Source: Eutypella sp. D-1
Lineage: Eukaryota; Ascomycota; Sordariomycetes; Xylariales; Diatrypaceae
Reading direction: 5' to 3'
Assembly: GCA_023313575.1 (NCBI GenBank)
Contig: JAJTTP010000021.1
Location: 248,001-312,000 of the forward strand
DNA: 64,000 nucleotides
Position numbers and translations under genes: made by a program. Below, piece by piece: positions 32,320 to 44,159 of this stretch (position 1 is its first letter; every line of letters starts with the position of its first letter). The notes below the pieces were generated by a model, which was not told the origin of the DNA, ran no database searches, and saw only the letters and a program-made list of their open reading frames with translations.

Positions 32320-34884
32320 ATGGTAGACACAGTTACCGTGGAAAGCGGTCTAAGGCGTGGTGTCTGGTGTTGGCTGCTCTTCTGCGGACTTTCGCTGGCG
32401 GCACGCTTAGCCAGACTATCTCCCAAGGCAACGACAACAACCCTTCTACTCTTGCCACCACTTGTTGTTGCAGCGGTCCAGCGCGCCCGGCAGCCGAGTC
32501 GACCTTCAGGGAGCAAGAGGAGCCATCTGATCGTCAATACTATAGCACTACTCTCTGGGTTCATACATTATGCCTTGATAGCCATCATATTTCCCAGTTT
32601 GGATACATTTCTGAAGTTTGCCATTATCATTGCGTTCTTCCAAGCTATGAACCATCTTTTCAGCCGGTTTTCCGACCCTGAGAGTATCTGGACACAGTTT
32701 CAATGGGTCAAGCGAATCCCCGTCCTGATACGTGGCCATCAGAGAAATGCCCAACAAATTAACAGTCGATTTCTGAGGCTTCCAGCCCTGATGCTGACCT
32801 ACATCGCATTATTCGCATTTGTTTCGACGGCAATCATATGGACAGTTAACCGTGAGTTTCTCGAATTTGATTTGCCTTGGTTTCGGAAACTAGCCAGAAA
32901 ATATCGTTTGCGCTTGAAAGCTGCGCTTTTCCACAAGCTCTACAAGAACAGCGCCAGCTACCATACTTATAAGCCTCTTCAACGTGGACCTCGAAAAGTC
33001 GTGCCAATTCGGCTGCTTCGTTTACGCAAGAGGCGTCCTTTTAGAGAGCTTCAGTGCGACCTAGTTGAGGTTGATCTTCACGCAGCCCCACTCTACGACG
33101 CGGTTTCGTACCACTGGGGAAAAGGGGAGAGGACGGAACCTATTTCGATAGGTGGCAAGACCATGTTGGTCTCTCCCACCGTATTGACGGTGCTTTACCA
33201 CCTCAGCTCCTATAAGACAACCCGGTTCGTGTGGCTTGACTCAATCTGCATCAACCAGCTCGACAACGAAGAGAAAGGCTTCCAGGTCTCGGTGATGAGG
33301 GAGATCTACCGCAACGCGCGCAAAACAGTGGTTTGGTTGGACGGTATAGAAGATACACCCAAGATCCGCGCCATGCTCGCGGGCTTATGGTATGAGTATA
33401 CTCATGGCACGGCGGAATCTTGCGCTCAAATAATCCAGCAATACGCGGGTGGTATGATAGAGAATGGTTGGATGCAGCTTCTTAACTTATTCGCACACCC
33501 ATGGTTCTTCCGTGTCTGGGTCATACAGGAGGTCGCGATGGCATCTACCGTAGAGGTCCTCGCATCCGGTGAGCCTCTTGACTGGTTCCATATGGCCACT
33601 GTGGCCGAGATGCTCTATACCGAACCCTTCAACCAAATCCTGCAGAGCAGCGTGTCCCAGGGAATTAATGAGACCGCTGCAATTGGACTGTTCCACATCA
33701 CGATCATGGCAACGCGACAGCGGAACCGTGACAACTATAATTACCCACAATTAATATCACTCTTAGACTTCACAACCGGCTTTGATGCAACGGAAGGTAT
33801 CGACAAGATCTACGCCCTTCTTGGCATGTTGAGCCCGACGGACAACGTCCACGATCGGCTACCAGTCAGCTATACGAGTTCTGTAGAGCAGGTATTCACG
33901 CTGGTCGCGCAGAATTTCATGATAAGTAACCCGAACGAAGTCTTGTCGAATTCTGGGATAGGTCACCCGAGACATTTAAAAGAACTACCATCTTGGGTTC
34001 CCGACTGGACATGCCTGTCTCTCCATGAGACAAGGCGGCAACCGTTCACGCGCAGCTGCATCTCGGCACGCTACAGGGCCTCGGCGGACTCTACCCTAGA
34101 GGTTGACTTCTCTCCGCCCTCCGAACTCAGCATGTCATTGTCACGGGTGACCCCTACACAAACACTCCGCATCAGAGGCTACAGCTTCGATACCATAAGC
34201 CACATCGGCCCGATCATGACCTATGCGGAGAACGAAGGAAAGGCACCCAATGAGGACGACTCAGACATCGCGCTCGAGTTCCTACGGCAGCACTCCCGAG
34301 CGCGTAAACTAGCGGCGGCGCACGCGCGGGACCCTTACCCATACGCCTACGCGGCAACGGGCGAGCAGCCGCTCGAGGACGCCTTCTGGCGTACGCTCAT
34401 CGGAGACACACAGATGGTGCGACCTGCGCCGATGGAATTCGGACTGTACTGCCGGCTGTGGGAGCGGGCGATGGAGGCTCGCCTAGAAGGCGTGGTCTTA
34501 AGACAAGAGGATGAAGAGGAAGGGCTAAGACGCGACCGGACGAATCCGCTGCCCACATTGGCCGAGATGAACGCCCTAGATCTGGGTGAGGATACTATGC
34601 GAAGCATAATGCTCTGGAATAGCACGAGGATTATGTGCTGTACCGGCCGTGCGTTCGCGGTCACGAGAACAGGTTATATGGCTATGGTACCACCCGGAGC
34701 GGTTGTCGGAGACGCTGTCTGTCTCCTCTCCGGTCTCGACACCCCATTCATACTCCGAACATTGCCGATAAATGATCACGGTGAAGATATGGCCAGCCTC
34801 GTAGGAGAAGCCTATGTGCATGGCGTCATGGATGGTGAAGCAATGCAGGGATCGCTAAGATCACGGGTATACATTGTGTTATAG
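32320..34884 (+). CDS. HET-domain protein with N-terminal membrane segments
   Basis: Intronless gene of 854 residues with a heterokaryon-incompatibility (HET) domain at about 258-400, recognised by LYDAVSYHWG, FVWLDSICINQLDNEEK and the following VSVMREIYRNARKTVVWLDG. HET proteins take part in allorecognition and programmed cell death after hyphal fusion, and many are orphans. The C-terminus ends with the frequent HET-family block YVHGVMDGE. Unusually, the first 180 residues hold several hydrophobic segments (near 13-30, 41-53, 72-92, 95-113 and 155-175), suggesting membrane anchoring ahead of the HET domain. No STAND, NACHT or repeat domain is visible. The frame is complete, so it is not an obvious pseudogene. 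Confidence 0.88.
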   Translation: MVDTVTVESGLRRGVWCWLLFCGLSLAARLARLSPKATTTTLLLLPPLVVAAVQRARQPSRPSGSKRSHLIVNTIALLSGFIHYALIAIIFPSLDTFLKFAIIIAFFQAMNHLFSRFSDPESIWTQFQWVKRIPVLIRGHQRNAQQINSRFLRLPALMLTYIALFAFVSTAIIWTVNREFLEFDLPWFRKLARKYRLRLKAALFHKLYKNSASYHTYKPLQRGPRKVVPIRLLRLRKRRPFRELQCDLVEVDLHAAPLYDAVSYHWGKGERTEPISIGGKTMLVSPTVLTVLYHLSSYKTTRFVWLDSICINQLDNEEKGFQVSVMREIYRNARKTVVWLDGIEDTPKIRAMLAGLWYEYTHGTAESCAQIIQQYAGGMIENGWMQLLNLFAHPWFFRVWVIQEVAMASTVEVLASGEPLDWFHMATVAEMLYTEPFNQILQSSVSQGINETAAIGLFHITIMATRQRNRDNYNYPQLISLLDFTTGFDATEGIDKIYALLGMLSPTDNVHDRLPVSYTSSVEQVFTLVAQNFMISNPNEVLSNSGIGHPRHLKELPSWVPDWTCLSLHETRRQPFTRSCISARYRASADSTLEVDFSPPSELSMSLSRVTPTQTLRIRGYSFDTISHIGPIMTYAENEGKAPNEDDSDIALEFLRQHSRARKLAAAHARDPYPYAYAATGEQPLEDAFWRTLIGDTQMVRPAPMEFGLYCRLWERAMEARLEGVVLRQEDEEEGLRRDRTNPLPTLAEMNALDLGEDTMRSIMLWNSTRIMCCTGRAFAVTRTGYMAMVPPGAVVGDAVCLLSGLDTPFILRTLPINDHGEDMASLVGEAYVHGVMDGEAMQGSLRSRVYIVL

Positions 34885-37061
34885 GTACCATTTCCGGCCT
34901 CTTACCGTGACGTTACCCTCAGCCTGCTGCAGAAACCCATATGATTCCCAACTCCTGGTACACCGAAACATTAAACTGGTTGCTTCTTGTATCTTAACCA
35001 ATTTTTGAAATTCTTCAGAGTCGAGGAACTACGGGCCGGTATGTCCATGTCTTATGGCAAAAAGATCGGCGTGCTGAGTGTCGTATCGGGCTGGCGCTGC
35101 TCAGCGAAGGCTCGTCTCTTTATCAATTTCGTGATTTCCATTCATCCTGTGGCTCACCCCGTTGCGGACATCTGAAGTGACGGAAGCTACCACAGGACCA
35201 GGGCCTGTTATACGTGCTTTGCATGGGTGACAGTGAAGATTGACCAGGGATGTCCCCCAATTACAGGAATTCAAAGCCTTTCAGCCTGGAGTTGCAGTAG
35301 TTGGACGGGGCAGCGCATTAGGTAGGCTCTAGCCTCCTCGCAAAACTACGGTTCAGGGGCAAGGAGCCCGATTAGATTCTGTATGAAAATAAAGGATGAC
35401 AGTAAAGCAAATCGTGCACACAACCTCAGAATTGGTATCCAGCATAAAAAATAGAATGAGTACTGGGGTCTACCCATTCTAAACGCGCGGCATTGGTATT
35501 GGGCCACTATCTCCAATTATATTATTAGTCTCCCCAAAACTACCCAAGCATTTCCTCACCCCGCCGGCAAGTCACACTGGATGGTGTCAGTGCGTGTGTA
35601 TACAGGTGCGCATAAAACTGAGTCCCATCCGCGGGGAAGTGCGTGTATTGAATGGTGCTCCAACTTGCTATCCTACGAACCTAAGAATAGAAATTAATGG
35701 AATGAGTCCTTATCCTCCTAATGTGCGTTGAGGCATCGTATGCGATTAGTTCTGGGTCGATGTATCGTGCCAGCCGTCCCTCAGACAGGAATGATCATCT
35801 ATAGGCTCCTTTCGACAGTTACACGATAGCGTTACAGCGTGGAAGAAGTTACACAAAAGACAAGGATTCGAGATGAGCTCAGCGGAAGTTGACTTCACAG
35901 GAGCCCCGTATTTCCCCAGGTTCTCGGTGCCGGCGCAAATTGAGGAATACACGCTGGTATATGCTTACAACTACTCCGCTAACGAAACTTGGTGGTCCAA
36001 TGACCGGGTGCGATATTTTCAGCTTCTGCTACTAAAGCATGGATCGCAACTAGACGGTGTCAGCTAGAAACTGTGGCACTAATCAACAGGGGCGTTCTAG
36101 TCTTCATCTTCGAAAGTTTACTCCCTATATGCCAAATTTACCAACATCTTGCTAAACATGGTGAAAATCACTTACCTCAGAAATACCCTTTCCGGCGTTA
36201 CTGATACGTGGAAGCACACGACCTTCACCAACATTGGCTTTCTCGTTTGCACGGAGTAGGTTAAGAGTTGTCCTACATATGTAGGGCTGGTAGGGCAGAC
36301 GTGCTAAAACCCCCGCCAAATAAGCTGCTGACAGGGAATAGTCCTCCTCTAGCCTAACCTTGGCTCAACGGGTACCAGCCCTACAATAGAGCGTCCAAAA
36401 CACTACCAGGCAATCTGTCCACCAGTACTTCGTAGCAACAGCACTCGTAAGGAAAGGAGTTAGTCAATCCTCATGAGATGCCTGAAGAACATAATTGGAT
36501 TTGATTCCTGATGACGCCGACATCGCTTAATGCATTCAGTTTCTTTTCTTTTTTCTTTCACGGGAAAACGGTCCCTTCTCTCCATCTAACGACCTGGCAA
36601 GGCCTAGGTGGCTTGACTGACGCCATCAACCTGTGTCCCAACAAAGCCCGCCTTCCTGTTTGGGCCTGGGAGACCTGATGCCAATAGCCTGCTGTTAAAG
36701 CTAGGCCAGCCCTGAATGTCGATCACTTCCGGCGGCTGTCTTTTCCCAAGACGAAGTCGGGAGAGAATGTGACGGGTGACGCCTTACCATCATTGTCGGA
36801 TCCAGTGCAACATGCTTTACAATCTGCCAAAGGAGTCCGAGGGTAGGATGAGAGCACTCGGAATGCCGACTGAGATATCGTTCTTCGAATTATAAATATC
36901 AGGATCTGTTCGCAGTCGTTCGAAAAGGCTCAGTGTCCGATCCTCAGCAAACTCCCTTCTTCTTCCCAGTATTTAGGTCAACAGAAACAGCGGCAGCGGC
37001 AACAACAAGATCAAATTCACTCCCACTTTTATTTCCAGAACCTTTACATTTCTAGCACAAC
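34885..37061. other. Intergenic, no convincing gene
   Basis: About 2.2 kb. A 64-codon frame at 35873-36067 (plus) has ordinary composition but no signal peptide, motif or splice context, so I do not call it. The right end contains the GH5 promoter. Confidence 0.5.
36891..36898 (+). promoter_or_regulatory. TATA box of the GH5 gene
   Basis: TATAAATA lies 171 bp upstream of the start codon at 37062 and is followed by a purine-rich leader with CAG/CAA repeats. Confidence 0.5.
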
Positions 37062-38333
37062 ATGATGAAATTCGTTCTCGTAGCCCTCGGCGGAGCGGCC
37101 CTCTCGCTTGTGTCCGCTTCTCCCGCTCCCATGCCAGCGGTCGCCCCTCGTCAAGGTGGCAACTCCTGGATGGGGACGAACCTGTACTTCCTCCAGGGAC
37201 TTTCGGACTCTGAGCAGAACTCCTACATTGACTTCCTGGCCAACGCGGGCGCCAAGGTTGTCCGAGTCTGGGTGAACCGCCAGAGCAAGGGGTGTCAGAA
37301 GGGCAGCAACTTGTCCAATGACATCCCGTCGTTCGAGGACCAAGTCGGCGAGTACAACTGGGAGACCCTCGATTCCCTCGACAGCGTTATCGACAAGATC
37401 GCGAAGGCGGGCATGAAGGTCATCATCTCCCCCCACGATTCCAACTCTCTTCTTGGCGATTACCGAAAGTGAGTGGTGGCATATCCTCGACATGATGCGG
37501 TAAAAATTGATCTCTTCGTGGAACTGCGCTGACATTTGTTCAAATCCAGGGACTGCTATTATGACAAATGGGGTCCCGGTTACTTCTACGAACAACAGGA
37601 CGCCTTCGACGCCTACGACGCCAGGCTGTCCGCCATCCTGAACCATAAGGGCGCCACTTCTGGCAAGGTGTGGAAGGAATGGGATGAGGCCATCCTCAGC
37701 TTCAACCTTCAGGTACGATTTCCCCTTGCTGATCTGCCTGGAACCAGTATCTTTCGACTAACGCGGACGGATGAATAGAACGAGCCTATGACGCCTGACC
37801 CAAGCAAGTGTCAGGCCGGCGATGAGCACAAGTGGCTCTGCGGGCGCGCCGAGCACTTGCGGTCTGAGCTGGGCGAGAACAACCCCATCAAGGTGTCCAC
37901 AGGGGGTGTAGGCGGCGACATCTCGCACGAATGCACCTTCATTCCCGCAGTGACGGAGTGTGACGCCGTGGACCTGATCTCGGTGCACCGTTATGCGGGA
38001 TACCCGGGAAACTGGTCCGGGGCAGCGAAGAGCTGGGTCGATCAGTCTAACGGCAAGCTTGTCTATGTTGAGGAGTGGGGCGTCAACACGGGCAGCGTCG
38101 ACCCTTCCGAGGGCTTCCCCAACGAGGCCGGCGACATGAACTCCGTCGGCCTTGCCGCCATGTACTGGCAATTCCTTCCCGGTGCCGTCGACAGCTGCCC
38201 CTATAACCCCTCCGAGGATGATGGCGACAAGTTCGGCATCTTTATCAACGGCGGAACCGACATCGAATCCTCGCTGAAGGAGGCGACTAACAGCCCCGCC
38301 CTCCAGCAGGGTTGGGGTGACATTATCCCTTAG
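37062..38333 (+). CDS. Secreted GH5-type glycoside hydrolase (mannanase-like)
   Basis: Extracellular beta-glycan hydrolase, 374 residues from exons 37062-37468, 37550-37712 and 37779-38333. Intron 1 (37469-37549, GTGAGT...CCAG) and intron 2 (37713-37778, GTACGA...ATAG) both restore frame; the second makes LQNEP. A signal peptide (MMKFVLVALGGAALSLVSAS) is followed by a short pro-like segment. The fold signature GTNLYFLQGL and VVRVWVN near the N-terminus, NEP with the acid/base Glu 192, HRYAGYPG, and VEEWGV with the probable nucleophile Glu 288 or 289 fit GH5 of the TIM-barrel clan. The closest type I can suggest is endo-beta-1,4-mannanase or a related GH5 subfamily. No carbohydrate-binding module is present. 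A second ATG three bases downstream could also be used. Confidence 0.82.
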
Positions 38334-41135
38334 ACATGTTCATCTGAGAGTTCCTGTGACTTAGGGAGGGCATCAAGTCGCATATGCTGGATCCGCGACT
38401 GTCTTGTTGTCGTGCTATAAAATTATCTTTGAATATATTCGTTCGTTACATCGTACTGCTTTCTGCTCAGGGGCCGTGTACATAGAAACGATGGATGTTA
38501 AATATTCTAACAACACCATTTTCCTCGTCAACATGTCCTATATCAATTTCAGTGCACTGGATATGTTTTAGTGAGCCGTGAGGAGGATGACTTACGACTC
38601 ACAGTTCGAAGGGAAAAGGGGGCCTGGAGCTCCGGATAATACCACTTGTTGAAATTTTCTCTTCTTGTGTTAGATGAGATTATATAGCGCAGCTTGTACT
38701 CCTACCTCACGGAGTTGGACACATGCCGACTCCAACTACGAGACGGGATCGTCAGGCATGCTTCGAGCCGATCGGACCGTGTCGAGTGGCGTCATTGCGA
38801 AACCCGGTTTCTGGCTCGTATGCTGCTCCCCAGTATCTCCCATACTGTGGTTTTGTGTAATGCTCTTTGTGCAACGTTGGTAGCAGCCTTTGGTCTTGGT
38901 TTTTCATAAGATCTGCCGACTGATGGCCACCGCACCAATTATGAAATACGGCCCAGACTTGGCTTGTAAAATACCCTTCGTATGAACTATTGTGCCTTAT
39001 AACGCGTAATGCCTGGGGTTTGGGGATACCTATGAGAAGAATGGTCAAAGTATATTTTGTAGATAGAAACTGGAGGATTCCCTTTTTCCTCCTTTACCTT
39101 TCCATGTGTCTATCCAAGCTATGTTGGTAGGTACCTGTCTCCGTCTGGGAATACACAGGCAGTGCGTATATTGACGAAAGAGGTATCTGCCCAGGGGGGC
39201 GGGGGATGGGGGACGGAATAGGCTTTGGTGATCGCTTTGGTTTCCAGACGTTGAGTCTCGATCCATAAGCCCATATATCTCATGGGTAAGTGGATCGGGC
39301 CAGGTGCTCGAGGTAAGTTTCACGCCGCGGATCTAGCCAGGTCATTAAGATTGTGGTGTACTCATCAACTAGCCATTCATTCCTAGGGACTCTGGAACCG
39401 TGAGGCTTAAAAGTTCCGGGTCGTCTCCTCGGTAACGTCAGCGCCGGCTCCACGATGCTCTCGTTAAGCGGTCTTAAAGTCTAGACACCCGGTTCGCAGG
39501 CCAGTGGGGCGAGAACTTCTCGCACCGGCACGCCGACGCCATCCTCTTCGCACACTCGTGGAGGCGCAGACTGCCAGTGTACATAGTTGTAGCCACTAGG
39601 TGACAAGACAACAACTCCTTACTAGAAGATAACCTCAAGAATTCTATTTGAATGCCAGATTTCAAGAGCGACGTTAATTCAACCCGTCATGACAGCACAC
39701 TCATCGATATAATGTATACTAAGACTCTTTAGGTACTGCCAGGGGGCTATGTGCCTCACTTTACAGTGCTAATTACCCCATTGGTGAAGAATCCTTTGCA
39801 TGTATAGGTGAGTCTAGGCGAAGCACCAGCCCAAATTACAGTCTATTTACAATGCACTTATAAAAGGAAAAGAATTACCTAGAGAACCTGGTCCAGTCAC
39901 TCCAGGAGGCCGATCCGGTGCGTCATTTATTCCCCTACCCATGTACCAGTATACATATCAAGGATGCAGTGGTAAATGTGTTATCTATGCCTGGCCACAT
40001 AGATACCGGTAGGTAGGTACGGGCTCCACTGGGCGGCAGGGAAGTTCTCATATCCAGTGCCACTAAGTACTGCAGTTGTCAAGCAAACAAACAGACACTA
40101 GCACTCTACCTTCACTCTGGAGACAGATCTTTCGAATAAACATTAGTACCTACTAGGCATGTATTCCATTCCCCCCTACACACCTAGGATGTATCGCTTG
40201 GGGTACCTAGGCATGTCTTCTACCACAGGACAGCCTTCTGGAGGTGTTCACATAAGATCACGTATGAAGACTACCACTTCCTCTATCTCCTTACCAGGAT
40301 CATCTCTCCATATATGACCAAGCAGCCTCGATCATCGTACAATCTCTCCACTACATAGCAGTGATTAGATTTCTCGGATGGTTACTAATAAGTAGGCTTT
40401 TGACGTTTGTTTTTCCAGCCTCCCTCTTCCTCTCCAACACCTAAAAGATGATATTTTCTTTGGGGTCCGCTAGGTGACCGAAGCGGCAAATGCCCGCCAC
40501 AGTCAAGGTTTCTGTATGTCATTCCCATTCAAGCTATGCCTAACAAGCAAAGGGTATGGGTTTTTACTTATCAATACTAGAGAAAGGAGATACTTACAGC
40601 TAAGTAGGTACTTATGCCCCGTCTTCAGATCAACAAGGCTACTTTTAGGGCTTGCTACTGACATACACATGCCCCATGTCCTGAATGATATCATAACATA
40701 TATCCGTCACAATATATTAAGTGAATTACAACTCAGGTACTATGCAATTAACCTGGGGCACTAGCACTGACATTGTTTTCCCATCTTTTTAATGCTAAGT
40801 AGGGTTTGCTTTAGGCAATTGAACTGTACATACAGCTTTGAACACTAACACTAACAACGGGAACAGCTACGGTACTTACATTATCTCACTTCTACACCTA
40901 AGCTACCGTCTTGAAGTTAATAAGAATGACTTATTATACTACCTAAATACTTGCTGATAATACCAGACAAGCCAGTTTGCCCAGTATTGCTTATACGTAG
41001 GTAAGATGTGCACCTAAAACAATGCCTAATTGGGTTGATATACCAAATAAGTTCAATGGTAGGTACCTCAACTTTTCAAGTATCCATTCTACCCCGCGTT
41101 TACCATAGTGCACAGACGCTACACGATATAATGCA

Positions 41136-41163
41136 TACCTACCTAGGTAGGTACCTAGGTACC
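41136..41163. repeat. Two overlapping perfect palindromes
   Basis: TACCTACCTAGGTAGGTA (41136-41153, 18 bp) and GGTACCTAGGTACC (41150-41163, 14 bp) are each exact palindromes and share four bases. They are built from the TACCTAGG word that recurs elsewhere in the window (for example near 40203, 41267 and 46132). Confidence 0.8.
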
Positions 41164-42356
41164 CGTATTCCTCGCCTTAATCCCTCTGTTCCTAAGTACC
41201 TAACTACAGAACCCGTACTCTTAGCCCCACCCTAAATCTCACCCTAAGCCCCGCCCCCCGGTTACATGTACCTAGGTATACAGTGACGTAGGGTACTTAG
41301 GTACTTATGATGTATCTAAGATTTGCCGAGAATGCCTAAAACTTTACCCTAACTTCGTAAAGGTATATCAACAAGCTCCCATTCTTATGTTCAACCCAGA
41401 GTGACCAACCTTTTCACCACTACCGGGACAGAATCGTGTCTGCAGCAGAACATTGTGGTGCTACCATTTTAAGCTAAGATTTACCAGCTAACATAGTAAC
41501 TTCAGTACTATGGGCTACATTTTCGGCCATCCTCATGCTATAACATCAGCAGTCGGTAGAGTCCGTCTTCCATGGCCACAGCACACAATCCACAATATGA
41601 AGCGGGAGACCCAAAATCCGGTTTGTAATTACTACACAGCTGTAAATTTAGTTCAAGACTAACCATCTAATTTCGAGTTCCTCAATATCTTCCAAGGTCC
41701 CAGTTCCAGCAGGCAATCATGGTATTGCAGCATATCTCATAGGGTTGAGACTCCCAGAGTGCCCACAGCCCTATGGTCTAACCCGATTCCCTCACAAGGA
41801 TACCAGCTGATACTTCTCAGTTACATCATATGTCAACTCTGTATTATACCAAGCTCAAAATACCTCCTACAACATCGAATCGCCTTGCGCCTAATGGGCT
41901 GACCCTTATCACGTGTGCGTTTCGAGTCAGCACCTGAGCCAAGAGTCAAAGGCAAAGCCAACCTTAGCTGGAAACCGGCCTTTCCCTGCTACGGACTGAC
42001 TGTTTGTGATATCATCGATGCAGTCGATCGTTTGAACTATCACCCTAGCATTCAGCAGACGTAAACGACACCCAACTCAGTACCCAGATCTGTTCTCCCC
42101 ACGAGTGCAGATCTCCTAATGATCAGTTCATACCGAGTCTCGACAGATGCGACTCGTTTGATCAGCTTGCTGTTTCTGATGAACAGGTGACAATACGTAC
42201 CACAGACCGAGTCGTGTGAGCAGGCCCGTAGGGATTGCCTGGGGACAAACAGTCTAGGGACATCCTTAGGGGTAAATGTCCCAAGGTACTTCGAAGTGCA
42301 TACAATTCATGTGCAAGATTAAGTACCTTTACCCCACTTAGATCAGCCCTGGTACC

Positions 42357-42419
42357 AGCCACCTCCTAATCCTACTGAGCCACCCCCTATTATCTTTTAG
42401 CCACCTCCTACTCATGATA
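42357..42419 (+). repeat. Degenerate 21-bp tandem repeat, three units
   Basis: Units start at 42357, 42378 and 42399 with AGCCACCTCCTA, AGCCACCCCCTA and AGCCACCTCCTA, each followed by nine more variable bases. The period is exactly 21 bp, about two DNA helical turns. Confidence 0.65.
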
Positions 42420-44159
42420 ACCCCATACTGCTACTAGGAGAAAATTGATCTCACAATCCCTACTAACAGCTTTCACTGTTACAGCATTATCGACTAAAAT
42501 CGCCACGGGGACATCTTCTACTTAGTTCAAGATAGTCCGAATTGCCGACCAAGCCTTCTATACCAGGATCAATGCGATGAAAGGTTAAAATATATACAGT
42601 TTTCACTTCAGCCTCCCAGAGTCCCAGTGTCATCAACATTAGCCGTATTCGATACTCCGACCTCCCATATTTCTATTTCTAGTTTTCACTCTGGTCCTGC
42701 GTGGCCTCAGAAAGCCAATGTCTTGACGTACTATGTACAGAATCAGCTTGGCTTCTACTACCAACTCGGCTGAGAAGCGGTTTGTCCCCAATCCTCGTAA
42801 GGCCAAATACCCATGTTCCTTCAATGCATGGCAGGACTAGGAAATTCCGATCTAGTCACCCACCAGAAAGTTAAATGTATATTCTTTGTTCTGCCCATAC
42901 TCCATTACAGACAAACAAAGATGATCTGGCTTCTGGATATTGTCACAGAACAAAGAGAAGTAATGTATGATATAATCATACGCTTAGTTAGCCTTTCATA
43001 GCAAATTCACGGTTTATCTATAGAAGTGGGAAGTCTTCTTATAAAACCAACGTGCTCTTCTACTGACAAGGCTCTCTGGAACTGTCAAGTACTTGTAGGG
43101 GGAAATCACGAAGGTCATTAAGTTGAGTGCAACATCCAAACTGCCAATACCGCCGGGGCAAACTACCCCGGGTTATCTCATACCATAGCCTGCTGGATCC
43201 TGATTCGGACTCACCTAGCAAAACCCTCCGGTACTCAAATACTTCCATGGCAAGATCTTCTACTTTTTCACCTTGTCTGGATACTTTGGTGTCAGTTCAC
43301 AATCAGTTCAAATGTCCCACGAAACAGCCACTGTCGGCATCGTTCTCCTCTTAGTCGGTGCATATGGTGATAACGGAGTCCATATTATTCTGGCTAATGC
43401 GTAGCCTCGAAAATTGGGTCAGATGCTAGGAACTAACTGCTGTGTGGCCGGTGTCCCGCAAATCTACCGCCGAACTCCGTGCTATGCAAACTAGTAGAAT
43501 GCCATAAAAACAACGACAAAAACGACCGAGAAATTGTAGTTCGGAAATAATTCTGATGCTCGGAAGCCCGCTTCTCGAGAGCCTGCAGATCAGGAACCAG
43601 TCCCTCTTCTCAGTAGCATAAAAACGAAGCAACTTCCATAGCCACCGACCCGTCGCACTTATGCCTATGTTCGGTGACGTTTGGCTGGTCTCTCCTCCTC
43701 GTCAACCTCGGACTCCTGTGCGGTAGCAGCCTTGGTCTTATCACGCAGGAATTCGCTCTTTCTAACGTTTCCTGTATGGTTTGACTCCTTTCTCTGTGTC
43801 GCGTCAGTATCTATAGTTGAATACCGAAGCAGAGTCTATATATCGGGACGTGCAAATGCTTACATTGACTTCACCCTTGACGTTCCAGGCAGTTCTCTGA
43901 ACGAATTCGACATCGAAGAGTGCGTTCACAAGCTTCTTGGAAACCTGGATCGTAATTAGATAACACTGGACAATGGGGATCCCATAAAGGATGTAGATCG
44001 GTCACTGAACTTACTTTTAACTCCTGGATCACTGCCGCCCAACGCTCTCTAAAGGTTCGGTATTCGGCATAGTGTGAGAGTCTTCCATCGGAGAACCAGG
44101 CGGGGATTTTGCATATGCCCTTTTGGGCTTCCTCACACGCACGCTAGATAATATTTCAA

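Larger units (their letters stand above)
38334..44159. other. Gene-poor stretch with palindromic TACCTAGG words and short tandem repeats
   Basis: Nearly 6 kb without a convincing gene; open frames are 60-100 codons and unsupported. TACCTAGG/GGTACC words recur between 39.9 and 41.3 kb, culminating in overlapping palindromes at 41136-41163. A degenerate 21-bp tandem repeat lies at 42357-42419. Base composition is moderate, not the extreme AT expected of RIP-mutated transposons. Confidence 0.5.

Noticed and set aside
38334..44159. RIP-degraded transposon remnant
   Set aside because: Base composition is moderate rather than strongly AT-biased, and no transposase or reverse-transcriptase residue pattern is visible in any frame.
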